Positions 1-6,540 of a DNA stretch of 15,353 nt are shown in pieces (the stretch's first letter is position 1; each line of letters opens with the position of its first letter). A model generated the notes under the pieces. It made no database searches. It worked only from the letters and a program-made list of their open reading frames with translations, and was not told the DNA's origin. This stretch comes from Spirochaetaceae bacterium (GTDB lineage Bacteria > Spirochaetota > Spirochaetia > Treponematales > Breznakiellaceae): positions 1 to 15,353 of the forward strand of contig JAITRV010000294.1 of the NCBI GenBank assembly GCA_031288215.1. Direction: 5' to 3'. A program made the translations under genes and the position numbers.

Positions 1-32
1 ACATCCAGCCCAACGTAGTATACTTCCTTCAT
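1..32 (-). CDS. IS110-family transposase, N-terminal fragment (runs off window)
   Basis: Only the first ten codons and part of the eleventh are present, reading MKEVYYVGLDV on the minus strand. An N-terminal hydrophobic strand ending in G-(L/I/V)-D-V is typical of IS110/IS1111 transposases, whose RuvC-like DEDD domain begins with this Asp. The start is the ATG at 32-30, preceded on the minus strand by a strong Shine-Dalgarno (AGGAGG, within 41-47). The strong SD and the structured, non-coding leader fit an insertion sequence. Ten residues are too few for a firm family call. Another protein with a short N-terminal strand and Asp is possible, but the motif and context favour IS110. Confidence 0.55.
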   Translation of the reverse strand, partial: MKEVYYVGLD

Positions 33-37
33 ACTCG

Positions 38-106
38 GTGCCTCCTGTGTTATATGCGGTAATCCTACCAAGTAGGCAAACCCGCGGTCTCTATCACGGG
101 AGGCAC
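38..106 (-). promoter_or_regulatory. Structured leader that masks the transposase Shine-Dalgarno
   Basis: A perfect 8-bp inverted repeat, GTGCCTCC at 38-45 and GGAGGCAC at 99-106, closes this segment. On the minus-strand transcript the arm nearest the start codon contains the GGAGG ribosome binding site, so folding would bury it. Inside lie a perfect 5-bp hairpin (CCTAC/GTAGG, 64-68 and 72-76, loop CAA) and a possible 4-bp CCCG/CGGG pairing (81-84, 97-100). That the structure represses translation, or is part of an IS-encoded guide RNA, is inference. Confidence 0.5.
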
Positions 107-117
107 TTCATATTGTC

Positions 118-156
118 TAACTGCTCCCTCCTAACTGCTCCCTAACTGCTCCCTCC
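118..156. repeat. Three tandem copies of TAACTGCTCCC beside the IS end
   Basis: Exact 11-base copies start at 118, 132 and 143. The first and third are extended by TCC, so the spacing is 14 and then 11. The run begins where the IS-like leader ends. It may be target sequence, replication slippage at the junction, or a local microsatellite. The sequence alone does not decide. Confidence 0.8.
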
Positions 157-181
157 ACCCCAGCCCTGACCCGGCTTCTTG

Positions 182-212
182 CCCCCGTCCCGCCTCCACC
201 CCCGCCGGCCCC
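182..212 (-). other. Potential G-quadruplex motif on the minus strand
   Basis: Read on the minus strand, four G runs (4, 5, 3 and 5 long) are separated by loops of 5, 7 and 2 bases, matching the usual G3+N1-7 pattern. The plus strand of 156-240 is correspondingly C-rich. No gene, promoter or terminator was recognised in 157-231. Whether the quadruplex forms is not known. Confidence 0.4.
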
Positions 213-231
213 GGCAGCCTCACCCGCCCCC

Positions 232-455
232 ACGCGGCAAAGGCAGGTCGGGGGATACCCCGCCGGAAAAGCCCGGCACGGGCCGGCACGGACAGAATCG
301 CGGAGGGGGGTGGCGGTGGGAACACATGGGGGGGACCACCGGGGGGCCCCGTGTGTTCCCAGCCGCCAGGACCCCCCGGCAGATATCTCTTGTGCCGGCC
401 CATGCCGGCCCGTGCCGGGAGGACCAGTCAGCGGGGACTATCCCCCGGCCTATGC
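232..455. repeat. Large nested imperfect palindrome with a G-quadruplex-like centre
   Basis: Two roughly concentric inverted repeats are visible. The outer one has perfect 17-bp arms at 272-288 and 403-419. The inner one has 14-bp arms with one mismatch at 318-331 and 347-360. Sequence between and beyond them also pairs with small gaps, for example the GGGGGATA-CCCC block near 250-262 with the matching block near 432-446. Arms of roughly 100 bases result. The centre (305-346, plus strand) has four G runs of 6, 3, 7 and 6 with loops of 7, 7 and 6. The right arm overlaps the last codons and stop of the GH5 gene. It could be a REP/MITE-like element, a GH5 terminator, or both. Confidence 0.6.
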
Positions 456-2330
456 CGGGAGTATCCCCTCGGCCTGCAGATCGACTTCCCCGGTATAGCC
501 GCCGGAGAAGATGAGCAGCCGCCTATCCTCCGGCCGGTATTCGGCCCGGACCACCCCCGAAGCGGCGGCGCTTTGAAGCCGGATCAGGGGCTTTTCCCCC
601 AGGCACTCCGGGGGGGCGTAGATTTCCGTGGGGGCTTCTCCTCCGTCTGCCCTGAAGCGGTAGCTGAGGAGGCGGCGCTTCCGGTCCCAGTTCAGGGCCA
701 GGGGGACGCCGGCGGTGGCCAGGGGATAGGGCCGCAGCCAGCCCGCCGCGGCCCGGCCCTCCCCGTTGCAGAATATGGAAAAGTCCTCGCCGTTCCAGCC
801 GTCCCCCCGCTCATGGGTGTTATCGGCGGTGTAGTTCCAGATGGTGGAATGGAGCAGGTGGGCGTCTATGGCGTCATAGTATAGGGCCAGGGCCTCCTCG
901 TGGAGCCGGTAATCGCCGGTCCTGAAAGCCCGCTTCCCGTTCATGTCGAAGGGCAGGCCGAATTCCCCCAGCAGGGCGGGGATATCCCCCATGCGATCCC
1001 GGGTCCAGGCGGCGCCCTTGCCAATCTGCTCCCGGAAGTAGGCGGCGATCCGCTTGCGCCCCAGGAGGGGCTTTCCCGTATCGGATCGCAGGGAAAACCA
1101 GGACCGGAAGGACTTCATGTAAAGGATGAAGCCGTCGTACCAGTGGAAGGCGTTGACCACGCCGGAAGGGTCCTCCCCGGTCCAATGGGGGTGGTCCCCC
1201 TGGGGGATGCCCTCGATAAAGATCATGGTCCCGGGCCGGACCTCCCGGATCTGGGAGGTAAAGCGGCGCATGAAGGGCTTGAGGAAATCGTCCACAAAGC
1301 GCACCGGCTTTCCCTGGCAGGAACTGAAGTGGTCCCGCCGGAGGAGCCGGACTTCCCCGCCCTCGTCGGTCCAGACCCCCGCCTGTTTCCAGGGGCAGAC
1401 GAAGCCTTCTTTGAAGAGGGACAGCCCCTGGGGGTTGAGGAGCCTCCGGCCGGAGCGCATCCCCGGAAGGCGGGTACTATAGAACGGCACGGAAACCCGG
1501 TGCCCTGAAGCGGCGGCCATGGCCGCGAAGGGGCTGGGCATGGGGCCGGCGGCCAGGGGGTAGTTCTCCAGGCCCTCGAGGTCCCGGTAGCCGATGAAAC
1601 CCGGGTGGGGCTCGTTCATGGAGCCCCAGCCCACGATGGCCTTGCAGTTCTTCAGCCGCCGGTATGCGTGCCGCATTGCGGCGATGTACCGCCCTTGGAG
1701 CCATTCCTGGACCGGCTCCCCCTCCACGGTCAGGCCCGGGGCGTAGGTATTTCCCCCGAAGAAGAGGGTGAACATGGTGGCCGCGGCGTAGCGGTTGTAG
1801 TTGGTGGGCCATATCATCCGGGGGGGATAGGGGTCCCGGTTAAAGCGGCGGTGGTTTTGCTCCGTCACGGCGGCCCCCACGGCGTCCAGCTTTTCCAGGT
1901 CAAAGCCCAGCATTTCCAGGGTCCAGGCGGGGGCGCCGTCCCCGCCGGTCCACCGGCTCCAGACATCCTGGTGGGGGTCGATAAAGACGGCGATGCCCTT
2001 TTTTTCGGCGGCCAGGAGGATTTTCCGGAGATAGGCCAGGTAGGCCTCATCGTAGATTCCCGGCCCCTCGTGTTCCAGGGCTTCCCAGGTGAGGATCAGC
2101 CGGATAAAGGTAAAGCCCCAGCAACGCAGCCGTTCGAAATGGTCCTCCGCCGCTTCCTCCGGGAAGGGCCGCCCCACGAAGGACAGGTCCCGGGTTGCCG
2201 CCAGGGAGTCGGGCCGCCGGGTTTCCCCCGGGGGGCTCAGGGGGTATTTGGAACTTCCCCCGAGGTTACAGCCCCGGAGCAGGAGGGTCCGGCCCTCCTC
2301 GTCAACAATACGGTTTCCTTCGATCTTCAT
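450..2330 (-). CDS. Glycoside hydrolase family 5 (glucosylceramidase/endoglycoceramidase-like)
   Basis: A 626-residue retaining beta-glycosidase with a TIM-barrel domain over about residues 1-520 and a beta-sandwich-like C-terminal domain over about 530-626. The acid/base Glu is E240 in GSMNEPHPG, and the nucleophile is E456 in LLGEFGLPFD. The segment DPHQDVWSRWTGGDGAPAW (residues 118-136) resembles the HQD signature of endoglycoceramidases and of the GH5_12 glucosylceramide/steryl-glucoside hydrolases, which fits the length and two-domain layout. There is no signal peptide, so it probably acts in the cytoplasm on an imported glycoside. The start is the ATG at 2330, with GGGAG seven bases upstream. 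It is a single gene with no sugar transporter beside it. The family is well supported. The substrate is inference; a generic beta-glucosidase is the main alternative. Confidence 0.85.
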   Translation of the reverse strand: MKIEGNRIVDEEGRTLLLRGCNLGGSSKYPLSPPGETRRPDSLAATRDLSFVGRPFPEEAAEDHFERLRCWGFTFIRLILTWEALEHEGPGIYDEAYLAYLRKILLAAEKKGIAVFIDPHQDVWSRWTGGDGAPAWTLEMLGFDLEKLDAVGAAVTEQNHRRFNRDPYPPRMIWPTNYNRYAAATMFTLFFGGNTYAPGLTVEGEPVQEWLQGRYIAAMRHAYRRLKNCKAIVGWGSMNEPHPGFIGYRDLEGLENYPLAAGPMPSPFAAMAAASGHRVSVPFYSTRLPGMRSGRRLLNPQGLSLFKEGFVCPWKQAGVWTDEGGEVRLLRRDHFSSCQGKPVRFVDDFLKPFMRRFTSQIREVRPGTMIFIEGIPQGDHPHWTGEDPSGVVNAFHWYDGFILYMKSFRSWFSLRSDTGKPLLGRKRIAAYFREQIGKGAAWTRDRMGDIPALLGEFGLPFDMNGKRAFRTGDYRLHEEALALYYDAIDAHLLHSTIWNYTADNTHERGDGWNGEDFSIFCNGEGRAAAGWLRPYPLATAGVPLALNWDRKRRLLSYRFRADGGEAPTEIYAPPECLGEKPLIRLQSAAASGVVRAEYRPEDRRLLIFSGGYTGEVDLQAEGILPA

Positions 2331-2384
2331 CTATCCGCTCCCATGCATCAATCCTTACCATATAATATCAATAATATCGCCCGC

Positions 2385-2400
2385 TTATCAGCCTTGATAA
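2385..2400. promoter_or_regulatory. Palindrome TTATCA-GCCT-TGATAA in the GH5 promoter region
   Basis: A perfect 6-bp dyad about 55 bases upstream of the GH5 start. On the minus strand its first arm (TTATCA) lies 18 bases before TATTAT, giving a weak -35/-10 pair. It could therefore be an operator overlapping the GH5 promoter. No matching regulator gene is nearby. Confidence 0.3.
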
Positions 2401-2483
2401 CGAAGGGTAAAAAACAAAATTTAAAAAAATAATACTCAAATCATGTTTACTCTACCAAATATTATGATAAAATGATACAATGT

Positions 2484-2513
2484 TTGTAATAATATTCTTA
2501 ATATATATATAGA
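2484..2513 (+). promoter_or_regulatory. Candidate sigma70 promoter for the HEAT-like gene
   Basis: TTGTAA (2484-2489) is followed after 18 bases by TATAGA (2508-2513); TATATA at spacing 16 is an alternative. It lies in a very AT-rich gap between divergent genes. The resulting leader of about 60 bases contains a TTCCGG/CCGGAA hairpin (2545-2550, 2561-2566). That hairpin's loop can also pair with 2527-2533. The start codon at 2580 is preceded by GGGAAGGA. Confidence 0.35.
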
Positions 2514-2579
2514 AATATTTATTAAGGATTATCACCAAGAAATATTCCGGGATAATCAATCCGGAAATGGGAAGGACCT

Positions 2580-3749
2580 ATGAAACGTTTTTTCTGTATT
2601 GCCCTATTTGCCGTAATTGTGGTTTTCCAGGGGGCAGCCCAGGATGTTGAGACTTATACCGCCCTTTACGACGGGACTGAAAGCATCATCGATCGGCTCG
2701 CCCTTTTGAAAGAGGTTTCGGCGGCGCAGCTCTCCGATGCGGATGAATTTTTTGCCAATGCCCTCAGACGGCTCCTCACGGAATATCCCACGGTTCACAG
2801 CCTCCAAAACAAGGAGGCCGCGGACTCGATGGCCCGGCTCCTGGCGGAGGAATTGGGGACCAGAAAGTATCTGGCCGCGGGACAGAACCTTTGGAGGGTC
2901 GTGGAGGTCTTTCCCAATGCCGTGGTAAAGGCGGACGCCCTCATCGCGCTGGGCAAGATGGAGGCGGTGGACCTTTTCCCCCAGGTGGTGCAGATTCTCC
3001 AGGACATGAACGCCCATCCTACCCCGGACCGGCAGGAGGGGGAACGGATCGCCTTTGGGGCGATTCTTGCCCTGGAAAACTACGGCAAGATCGAGGGGTA
3101 TCTGCCGGTATACTTTGCCTCCACCGCATGGTATTCGGATCGGGTGAGGAACCAGGCGGAGGCTTCCATGGAGGTTCTTGCGGAGGATCCCACGGAACAG
3201 TTTATCGCGGTTATCCGGGGCAGTTCTTATTCCTATGAAGCGAAATACCGGGCCCTCTACGATGCGGATGCCAACGCCCGGATATCCTCCCCGTCAAAGG
3301 CGCAGGCTGCCGTGGCGGCTCTGGACGAAGGCTGGAGGGCGGCCACCAGGGAACCCCGCTACCGGACGGTGCTGACCAGTATGCGGAAGCTGGCGATTGG
3401 CATGATCAACCGCTACCGCCCCGAGGATGCCGCGGCATACCCCCTTCTGGAGCGTTCTTACCGTTACGGGACGGATACCCAGGAAAAGCTTGACGCGATA
3501 GCGGCCCTGGCATCCCTGGGTACCGATGATGCGGTACAGCGGCTTTCCAACTTCATCATGGTCATCAACGGCAGGTTGCAGGCAAAGGTGATAAACGCCG
3601 ATGATCAGCAGATGATCCGGGCCTTGATTTCCGCTGTGGGCAATTCCGGCAATTCCCTGGGGAGGCTGGCGTTACAAACGGTAAGCGCCCTTAACTGGAC
3701 CAACCCGATTAAGGCCCTGGCTAACGAGGCGCTGGAAAAACTCAGATAG
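2580..3749 (+). CDS. Exported HEAT-repeat-like protein
   Basis: A 389-residue protein. Residues 1-20 form a Sec signal peptide: MKR, then a hydrophobic run ending GAAQ, with cleavage probably before Asp22. There is no lipobox, so the mature protein should be periplasmic or surface-exposed rather than a lipoprotein. The rest is almost all alpha-helical. It shows repeated helix pairs of the HEAT/armadillo type, for example around residues 110-140 (ADALIALGKMEAVDLFPQVV), 165-205, 305-330 and 345-385. Such solenoids usually act as protein-binding scaffolds; no catalytic motif is visible. The start is fixed by GGGAAGGA just before the ATG. It is transcribed alone and converges on ptsN. Function unknown. 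Confidence 0.7.
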   Translation: MKRFFCIALFAVIVVFQGAAQDVETYTALYDGTESIIDRLALLKEVSAAQLSDADEFFANALRRLLTEYPTVHSLQNKEAADSMARLLAEELGTRKYLAAGQNLWRVVEVFPNAVVKADALIALGKMEAVDLFPQVVQILQDMNAHPTPDRQEGERIAFGAILALENYGKIEGYLPVYFASTAWYSDRVRNQAEASMEVLAEDPTEQFIAVIRGSSYSYEAKYRALYDADANARISSPSKAQAAVAALDEGWRAATREPRYRTVLTSMRKLAIGMINRYRPEDAAAYPLLERSYRYGTDTQEKLDAIAALASLGTDDAVQRLSNFIMVINGRLQAKVINADDQQMIRALISAVGNSGNSLGRLALQTVSALNWTNPIKALANEALEKLR

Positions 3750-3758
3750 GGCCCTGCC

Positions 3759-3780
3759 GGCGGGCGGACGTACCGCCGCC
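3759..3780. terminator. GC-rich hairpin between convergent genes
   Basis: GGCGG(g)CGG and CCGCCGCC form an 8-bp stem with a single-base bulge and the loop ACGTA. It lies between the stop of the HEAT-like gene and the stop of ptsN. No U-tract follows on either strand, so if it terminates it is not a textbook intrinsic terminator. Confidence 0.4.
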
Positions 3781-3787
3781 GCGTCTG

Positions 3788-4234
3788 TTATTCGGCGAGG
3801 ATCCTGAGGATTTCTTCCGGGGTCTCCGCCCGAATAATTTCGTTCCGTTTCTCGGAACTCTTAAAAAGAAGGCTAATCTCCGCCAGAAATTGAAGATGGG
3901 GCCCGGTTTTCTCCAGGGGGGAGAGGGTCATAATAAAAATCCGGCACGGCTCCCTATCCAGAGAATCAAAGTCCACCGGGTTGTCGGAAACGCCGATACA
4001 GGCGACCAGGTCGCCGATGGATGCGCTTTTCCCGTGGGGGATGGCAATACCGTGTTTCATGCCGGTGGACATCTTCTGTTCCCGTTCCATGACCGCCGCA
4101 AAAGCTTCGGCCCGATTTTTTATCTTCCCCGCCCCTACCAGAACATCCAACAATTCGTTGATAATTTCTTCTTTTTTTGTCCCTTTGAGATGAAGAACGA
4201 TAGTATCTTTTGTAAGCACTGTCTTAAGATTCAT
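3788..4234 (-). CDS. ptsN: PTS EIIA domain protein, PtsN (EIIA-Ntr)-like
   Basis: 148 residues from the ATG at 4234, close to the usual size of stand-alone EIIA-Ntr/EIIA-Fru proteins. The phosphorylated His is H67 in HGIAIPHGK, preceded by the conserved REQKMSTGM. The N-terminal MNLKTVLTKDTIVLHLKG and C-terminal LLFKSSEKRNEIIRAETPEEI segments match the family. The role is phosphate acceptance from NPr/HPr with regulatory output, or sugar transport if a partner EIIBC exists; none is here. A longer reading from a TTG at 4270 adds 12 residues, but that TTG coincides with a -35 box, so the ATG is chosen. No Shine-Dalgarno precedes it and the promoter would start the RNA at the ATG, suggesting a leaderless mRNA. 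A fructose-type EIIA is the alternative. Confidence 0.82.
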   Translation of the reverse strand: MNLKTVLTKDTIVLHLKGTKKEEIINELLDVLVGAGKIKNRAEAFAAVMEREQKMSTGMKHGIAIPHGKSASIGDLVACIGVSDNPVDFDSLDREPCRIFIMTLSPLEKTGPHLQFLAEISLLFKSSEKRNEIIRAETPEEILRILAE

Positions 4235-4241
4235 ATATTCA

Positions 4242-4270
4242 AGTGTAAGGTCGAATATGCTAAAAGTCAA
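4242..4270 (-). promoter_or_regulatory. Promoter of ptsN, apparently leaderless
   Basis: On the minus strand, TTGACT (4270-4265) is followed after exactly 17 bases by TACACT (4247-4242). Seven bases then lead to the ATG at 4234. Transcription would start at or next to the initiation codon. It follows a hairpin downstream of paaK, so ptsN is probably its own transcript. Confidence 0.6.
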
Positions 4271-4311
4271 GGATTTTGGAATTTTTTACGGATGAAAGCA
4301 GGATAAACAGG

Positions 4312-4346
4312 AAAAATGAGCGCCCGGCGCTGCTCCGGGGAGGCGC
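4312..4346 (-). terminator. Possible intrinsic terminator after paaK
   Basis: On the minus strand, GCGC and CCGG arms pair across a short loop (4343-4346 with 4320-4323; 4335-4338 with 4324-4327) with a bulge. CATTTTTC follows at once. It sits just after the paaK stop and before the ptsN promoter, where a terminator is expected. The stem is imperfect. Confidence 0.4.
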
Positions 4347-4353
4347 ATCCCCC

Positions 4354-5673
4354 TTACACATCCCGAGGCCGGCTGTCCAAAACCCGCGTGGCTTTGCCTT
4401 CTGAGACGGGGAGGCTGCCCGGCTCCAGGAGTTCCACCCGGGCGTTGATGGTGATGGCGGCCTGGAGGGTCTTGCGGATCCGCTCCCGGAGGGCGTTGAG
4501 GGGCCGGGTGTCGTCCATGAAGATAGTGGGCCCCACTTCGATCTTTATCGTCAGCCGGTCCAGGACCCCTTCCTTTTCCACCACGATGAGATAGTTGTTG
4601 CCCACCTCCTTGACGGCCATGATCACCTCTTCGATCTGGCTGGGGAAAAGATTGACCCCGTTGATGATCAGCATATCGTCGGTACGGCCGGTGATACGCC
4701 GGAGCCGGCGGTGGGTGCGGCCGCAGGGGCAGGGCTCGGTGTAGAAAGCGCTGAGATCCCGGGTGCGGTAGCGGAGCAGGGGCATGGCCTCCCGGCAGAG
4801 GATGGTCAGGACCAGTTCCCCGACTTCCCCGTCCCGTACCGGCTCCAGGGTTTCGGGGTGTACGATTTCGGCGATATAGCCGTCCTCCCAGATGTGGAGG
4901 CCGTTTTTGGCCTGGCATTCGAAGGCCACCCCGGGGCCGTTCATCTCCGACAGGCCGTAGGAATTGTACACGTCGATCCGCAGGAGTTCCTCGATCCGCC
5001 GGCGGGTATCCTCCGAATAGGGCTCCGCCCCGGCAAAGGCCCGCTTGAGCCGGATGCTCTCCCGGTTTACCCCTTCTTCCCGCATCTTGGCTTCCACGTG
5101 GAGGAGGAAACTCGGGGTGGCGTGAACCACCGTGGTACCGAAGTCCTGCATGAACTTGAACTGGCGGGTGGTGTTTCCCGACCCCGAGGGGATCACCAGC
5201 ATCCCCACCTCTTCCCCGCCGGCATGGAAGCCGAGGCCCCCGGTAAAGAGGCCGTAGGTGATCATGTTCTGGAAAACATCGGTTTTATTGCACCCGGTGG
5301 AATAAATCGAGCGGGCTACAAAGCCGGTCCAGCGCCGGATGTCCTCCCGGTTGAAGTAGATCGTGGTAGGGGTGCCGGTGGTGCCGCTGGAGGCATGGAG
5401 GCGGATCACCTCCTCCAGGGGGATGCAGAGCATCCCGTAGGGGAAACTCGCCCGCAAGTCGTGTTTGGTGGTGAAGGGGAGCCGTTTCAGATCGGCGAGG
5501 CTGCGGATATCCGCTTCTCCCCGGATTCCCGCCTCCAGGAGCCGGGGGCGGTAGAATTCCGTCCGGGAGGCGTTGGAGACCATCCGTTTAAGCTGCCGCA
5601 GTTGGTGGGCTTCCAGTTCCGGCCTGCTCAGGGTTTCCATTTCCGGGTGCCAGTACTGATAGGAGGGGGCCAT
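4354..5673 (-). CDS. paaK: Phenylacetate--CoA ligase (aryl-acetate CoA ligase)
   Basis: A 439-residue acyl-adenylate-forming enzyme that makes aryl-acetyl-CoA from an aryl-acetate, ATP and CoA. The ATP-binding loop is SSGTTGTP (residues 95-102). YGLSE is at 239-243, RYRTRDL at 301-307, and the hinge GRTDDMLIINGVNLFP at 329-344. A CPCGR motif at 315-319 is usual in PaaK. The C-terminal lysine region EGKATRV is present, so the enzyme looks intact and full length. The ATG directly abuts the stop of iorB with no gap, and GGGAGG lies in the end of iorB, so the two are probably co-translated. Paired with IorB it would handle phenylacetate, indoleacetate or hydroxyphenylacetate produced from amino acids. 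The exact aryl substrate is not readable. Confidence 0.92.
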   Translation of the reverse strand: MAPSYQYWHPEMETLSRPELEAHQLRQLKRMVSNASRTEFYRPRLLEAGIRGEADIRSLADLKRLPFTTKHDLRASFPYGMLCIPLEEVIRLHASSGTTGTPTTIYFNREDIRRWTGFVARSIYSTGCNKTDVFQNMITYGLFTGGLGFHAGGEEVGMLVIPSGSGNTTRQFKFMQDFGTTVVHATPSFLLHVEAKMREEGVNRESIRLKRAFAGAEPYSEDTRRRIEELLRIDVYNSYGLSEMNGPGVAFECQAKNGLHIWEDGYIAEIVHPETLEPVRDGEVGELVLTILCREAMPLLRYRTRDLSAFYTEPCPCGRTHRRLRRITGRTDDMLIINGVNLFPSQIEEVIMAVKEVGNNYLIVVEKEGVLDRLTIKIEVGPTIFMDDTRPLNALRERIRKTLQAAITINARVELLEPGSLPVSEGKATRVLDSRPRDV

Positions 5674-6261
5674 TCAGGATGCCTCCCGGGAAGACGCGGC
5701 CTGACGGCCCAGGGCAAAGGCCCGCCGGTTGGCCTCCGCCGCGGCGGCGCCCTTGGCGGTAAAGAGGGCGGTGATGGTGTTCTCCAGGGTCTCCACGGGA
5801 ATGGGGAGGAAGGGGGAGGCGGCCCCCACCATGACTACGTTCACCGCCCGGGCGAGGCCCGCTTCTTTGGCCAGGGCTGCGGCGTCCACGATCCGGTGCA
5901 GGGGAAAGCCCCTGATGGTTTTGAGGATCCCCGGCAGATCCGGGTAATTGCCGATATTCACCACCGGTTCCGCCGCGGTAACCAGGGCCCCTTCCGGGGA
6001 AAGCCAGGACGCATAGCGGAGGCTTTCCAGCACTTCCATGGAGATGATGAGTTCCGCCGCGCCCTGGGGGATCAGGTCCGAGAAAATGGCGTCGTCGGAG
6101 AGCCGCAGGTGCGCCTGCACCGCCCCTCCCCGCTGGGCCATACCGTGGACCTCGGACTGGCGCACCGAGAGCCCCTCCTGTACCGCCGCCCGGGCAATGA
6201 TCGCCGCCACCGAGAGGACCCCCTGGCCCCCAACCCCCGCAAGGATGATGTCTTTCTTCAC
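5674..6261 (-). CDS. iorB: Indolepyruvate ferredoxin oxidoreductase, beta subunit
   Basis: 195 residues from the GTG at 6261. Family features are GVGGQG (residues 9-14) near the N-terminus, the SEVHGMAQRGGAV motif, and a 2-oxoacid:ferredoxin oxidoreductase gamma/beta fold. With IorA (TPP and iron-sulfur subunit) it oxidatively decarboxylates aryl-pyruvates to aryl-acetyl-CoA, reducing ferredoxin. AGGAGG (6272-6267) lies five bases before the GTG and fixes this start. A longer reading from TTG 6309 starts on the -35 box and is rejected. Forms a two-gene unit with paaK. IorA is not in the window: upstream lie only a small plus-strand gene and cdd. The alternative is the gamma subunit of another 2-oxoacid oxidoreductase, but PaaK linkage and the motif order favour IorB. 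Confidence 0.87.
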   Translation of the reverse strand: MKKDIILAGVGGQGVLSVAAIIARAAVQEGLSVRQSEVHGMAQRGGAVQAHLRLSDDAIFSDLIPQGAAELIISMEVLESLRYASWLSPEGALVTAAEPVVNIGNYPDLPGILKTIRGFPLHRIVDAAALAKEAGLARAVNVVMVGAASPFLPIPVETLENTITALFTAKGAAAAEANRRAFALGRQAASSREAS

Positions 6262-6280
6262 GTCCGCCTCCTGTTTTGCC

Positions 6281-6309
6281 ACTGTACCCCTTTTGCGCTT
6301 TTTTTGCAA
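6281..6309 (-). promoter_or_regulatory. Promoter of the iorB-paaK unit
   Basis: On the minus strand, TTGCAA (6309-6304) is followed after exactly 17 bases by TACAGT (6286-6281). Transcription would begin near 6274, only one or two bases before the AGGAGG of iorB. The leader would be about 13 bases. Confidence 0.5.
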
Positions 6310-6540
6310 GGGTACGGTGAAAAAGGCCGGGACAGGAGCGCCTGCTTTTTCTGAGCTTGAACTTCCGCCCCCTTTCCATTATCTTTCATGGGTGAGGGTG
6401 TTCAAAAACCGGTGGTTTTCCCGCTTTGCCGCCCGGGAAGGTATAGAGGACTGCGAACTCAAGGGTATGGCCGGGGTTTTGGATGCGGGACAGGGCGGAA
6501 CCAATAAAAGATGGGGATTTTATTGAGGTGGGGGATAGGT

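Larger units (their letters stand above)
1..117 (-). mobile_element. Left end of an IS110/IS1111-like insertion sequence (partial)
   Basis: This is the transposase start plus about 85 bases of non-coding leader. The outer boundary is an estimate: the leader's symmetric structure ends at 106 and a tandem repeat unlike it starts at 118. IS110-group elements keep a structured RNA-coding region next to the transposase gene, and IS1111-group elements usually have a short 5' end, so the short leader leans towards IS1111. IS110-type elements usually lack conventional terminal inverted repeats, so the end cannot be fixed from one copy. Confidence 0.45.

Noticed and set aside
118..156. CRISPR array at the TAACTGCTCCC repeats or at the 12-bp repeats (7229-7276)
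   Set aside because: Units are 11-14 and 12 bases with no unique spacers between them; these are simple tandem repeats.
1605..2432. Plus-strand open frame of 275 codons opposite the GH5 gene
   Set aside because: Antisense to conserved GH5 motifs, with no ribosome site or recognisable domain.
4711..6354. Long plus-strand open frame of 547 codons opposite paaK and iorB
   Set aside because: It is Gly/Pro/His-rich, matches no family, and mirrors two clearly conserved genes. High-GC codon bias leaves antisense frames open.
6404..6419. AAAACC-GGT-GGTTTT hairpin upstream of the small orphan gene, as a terminator
   Set aside because: The stem is short and AT-containing, and no gene ends just before it on either strand.
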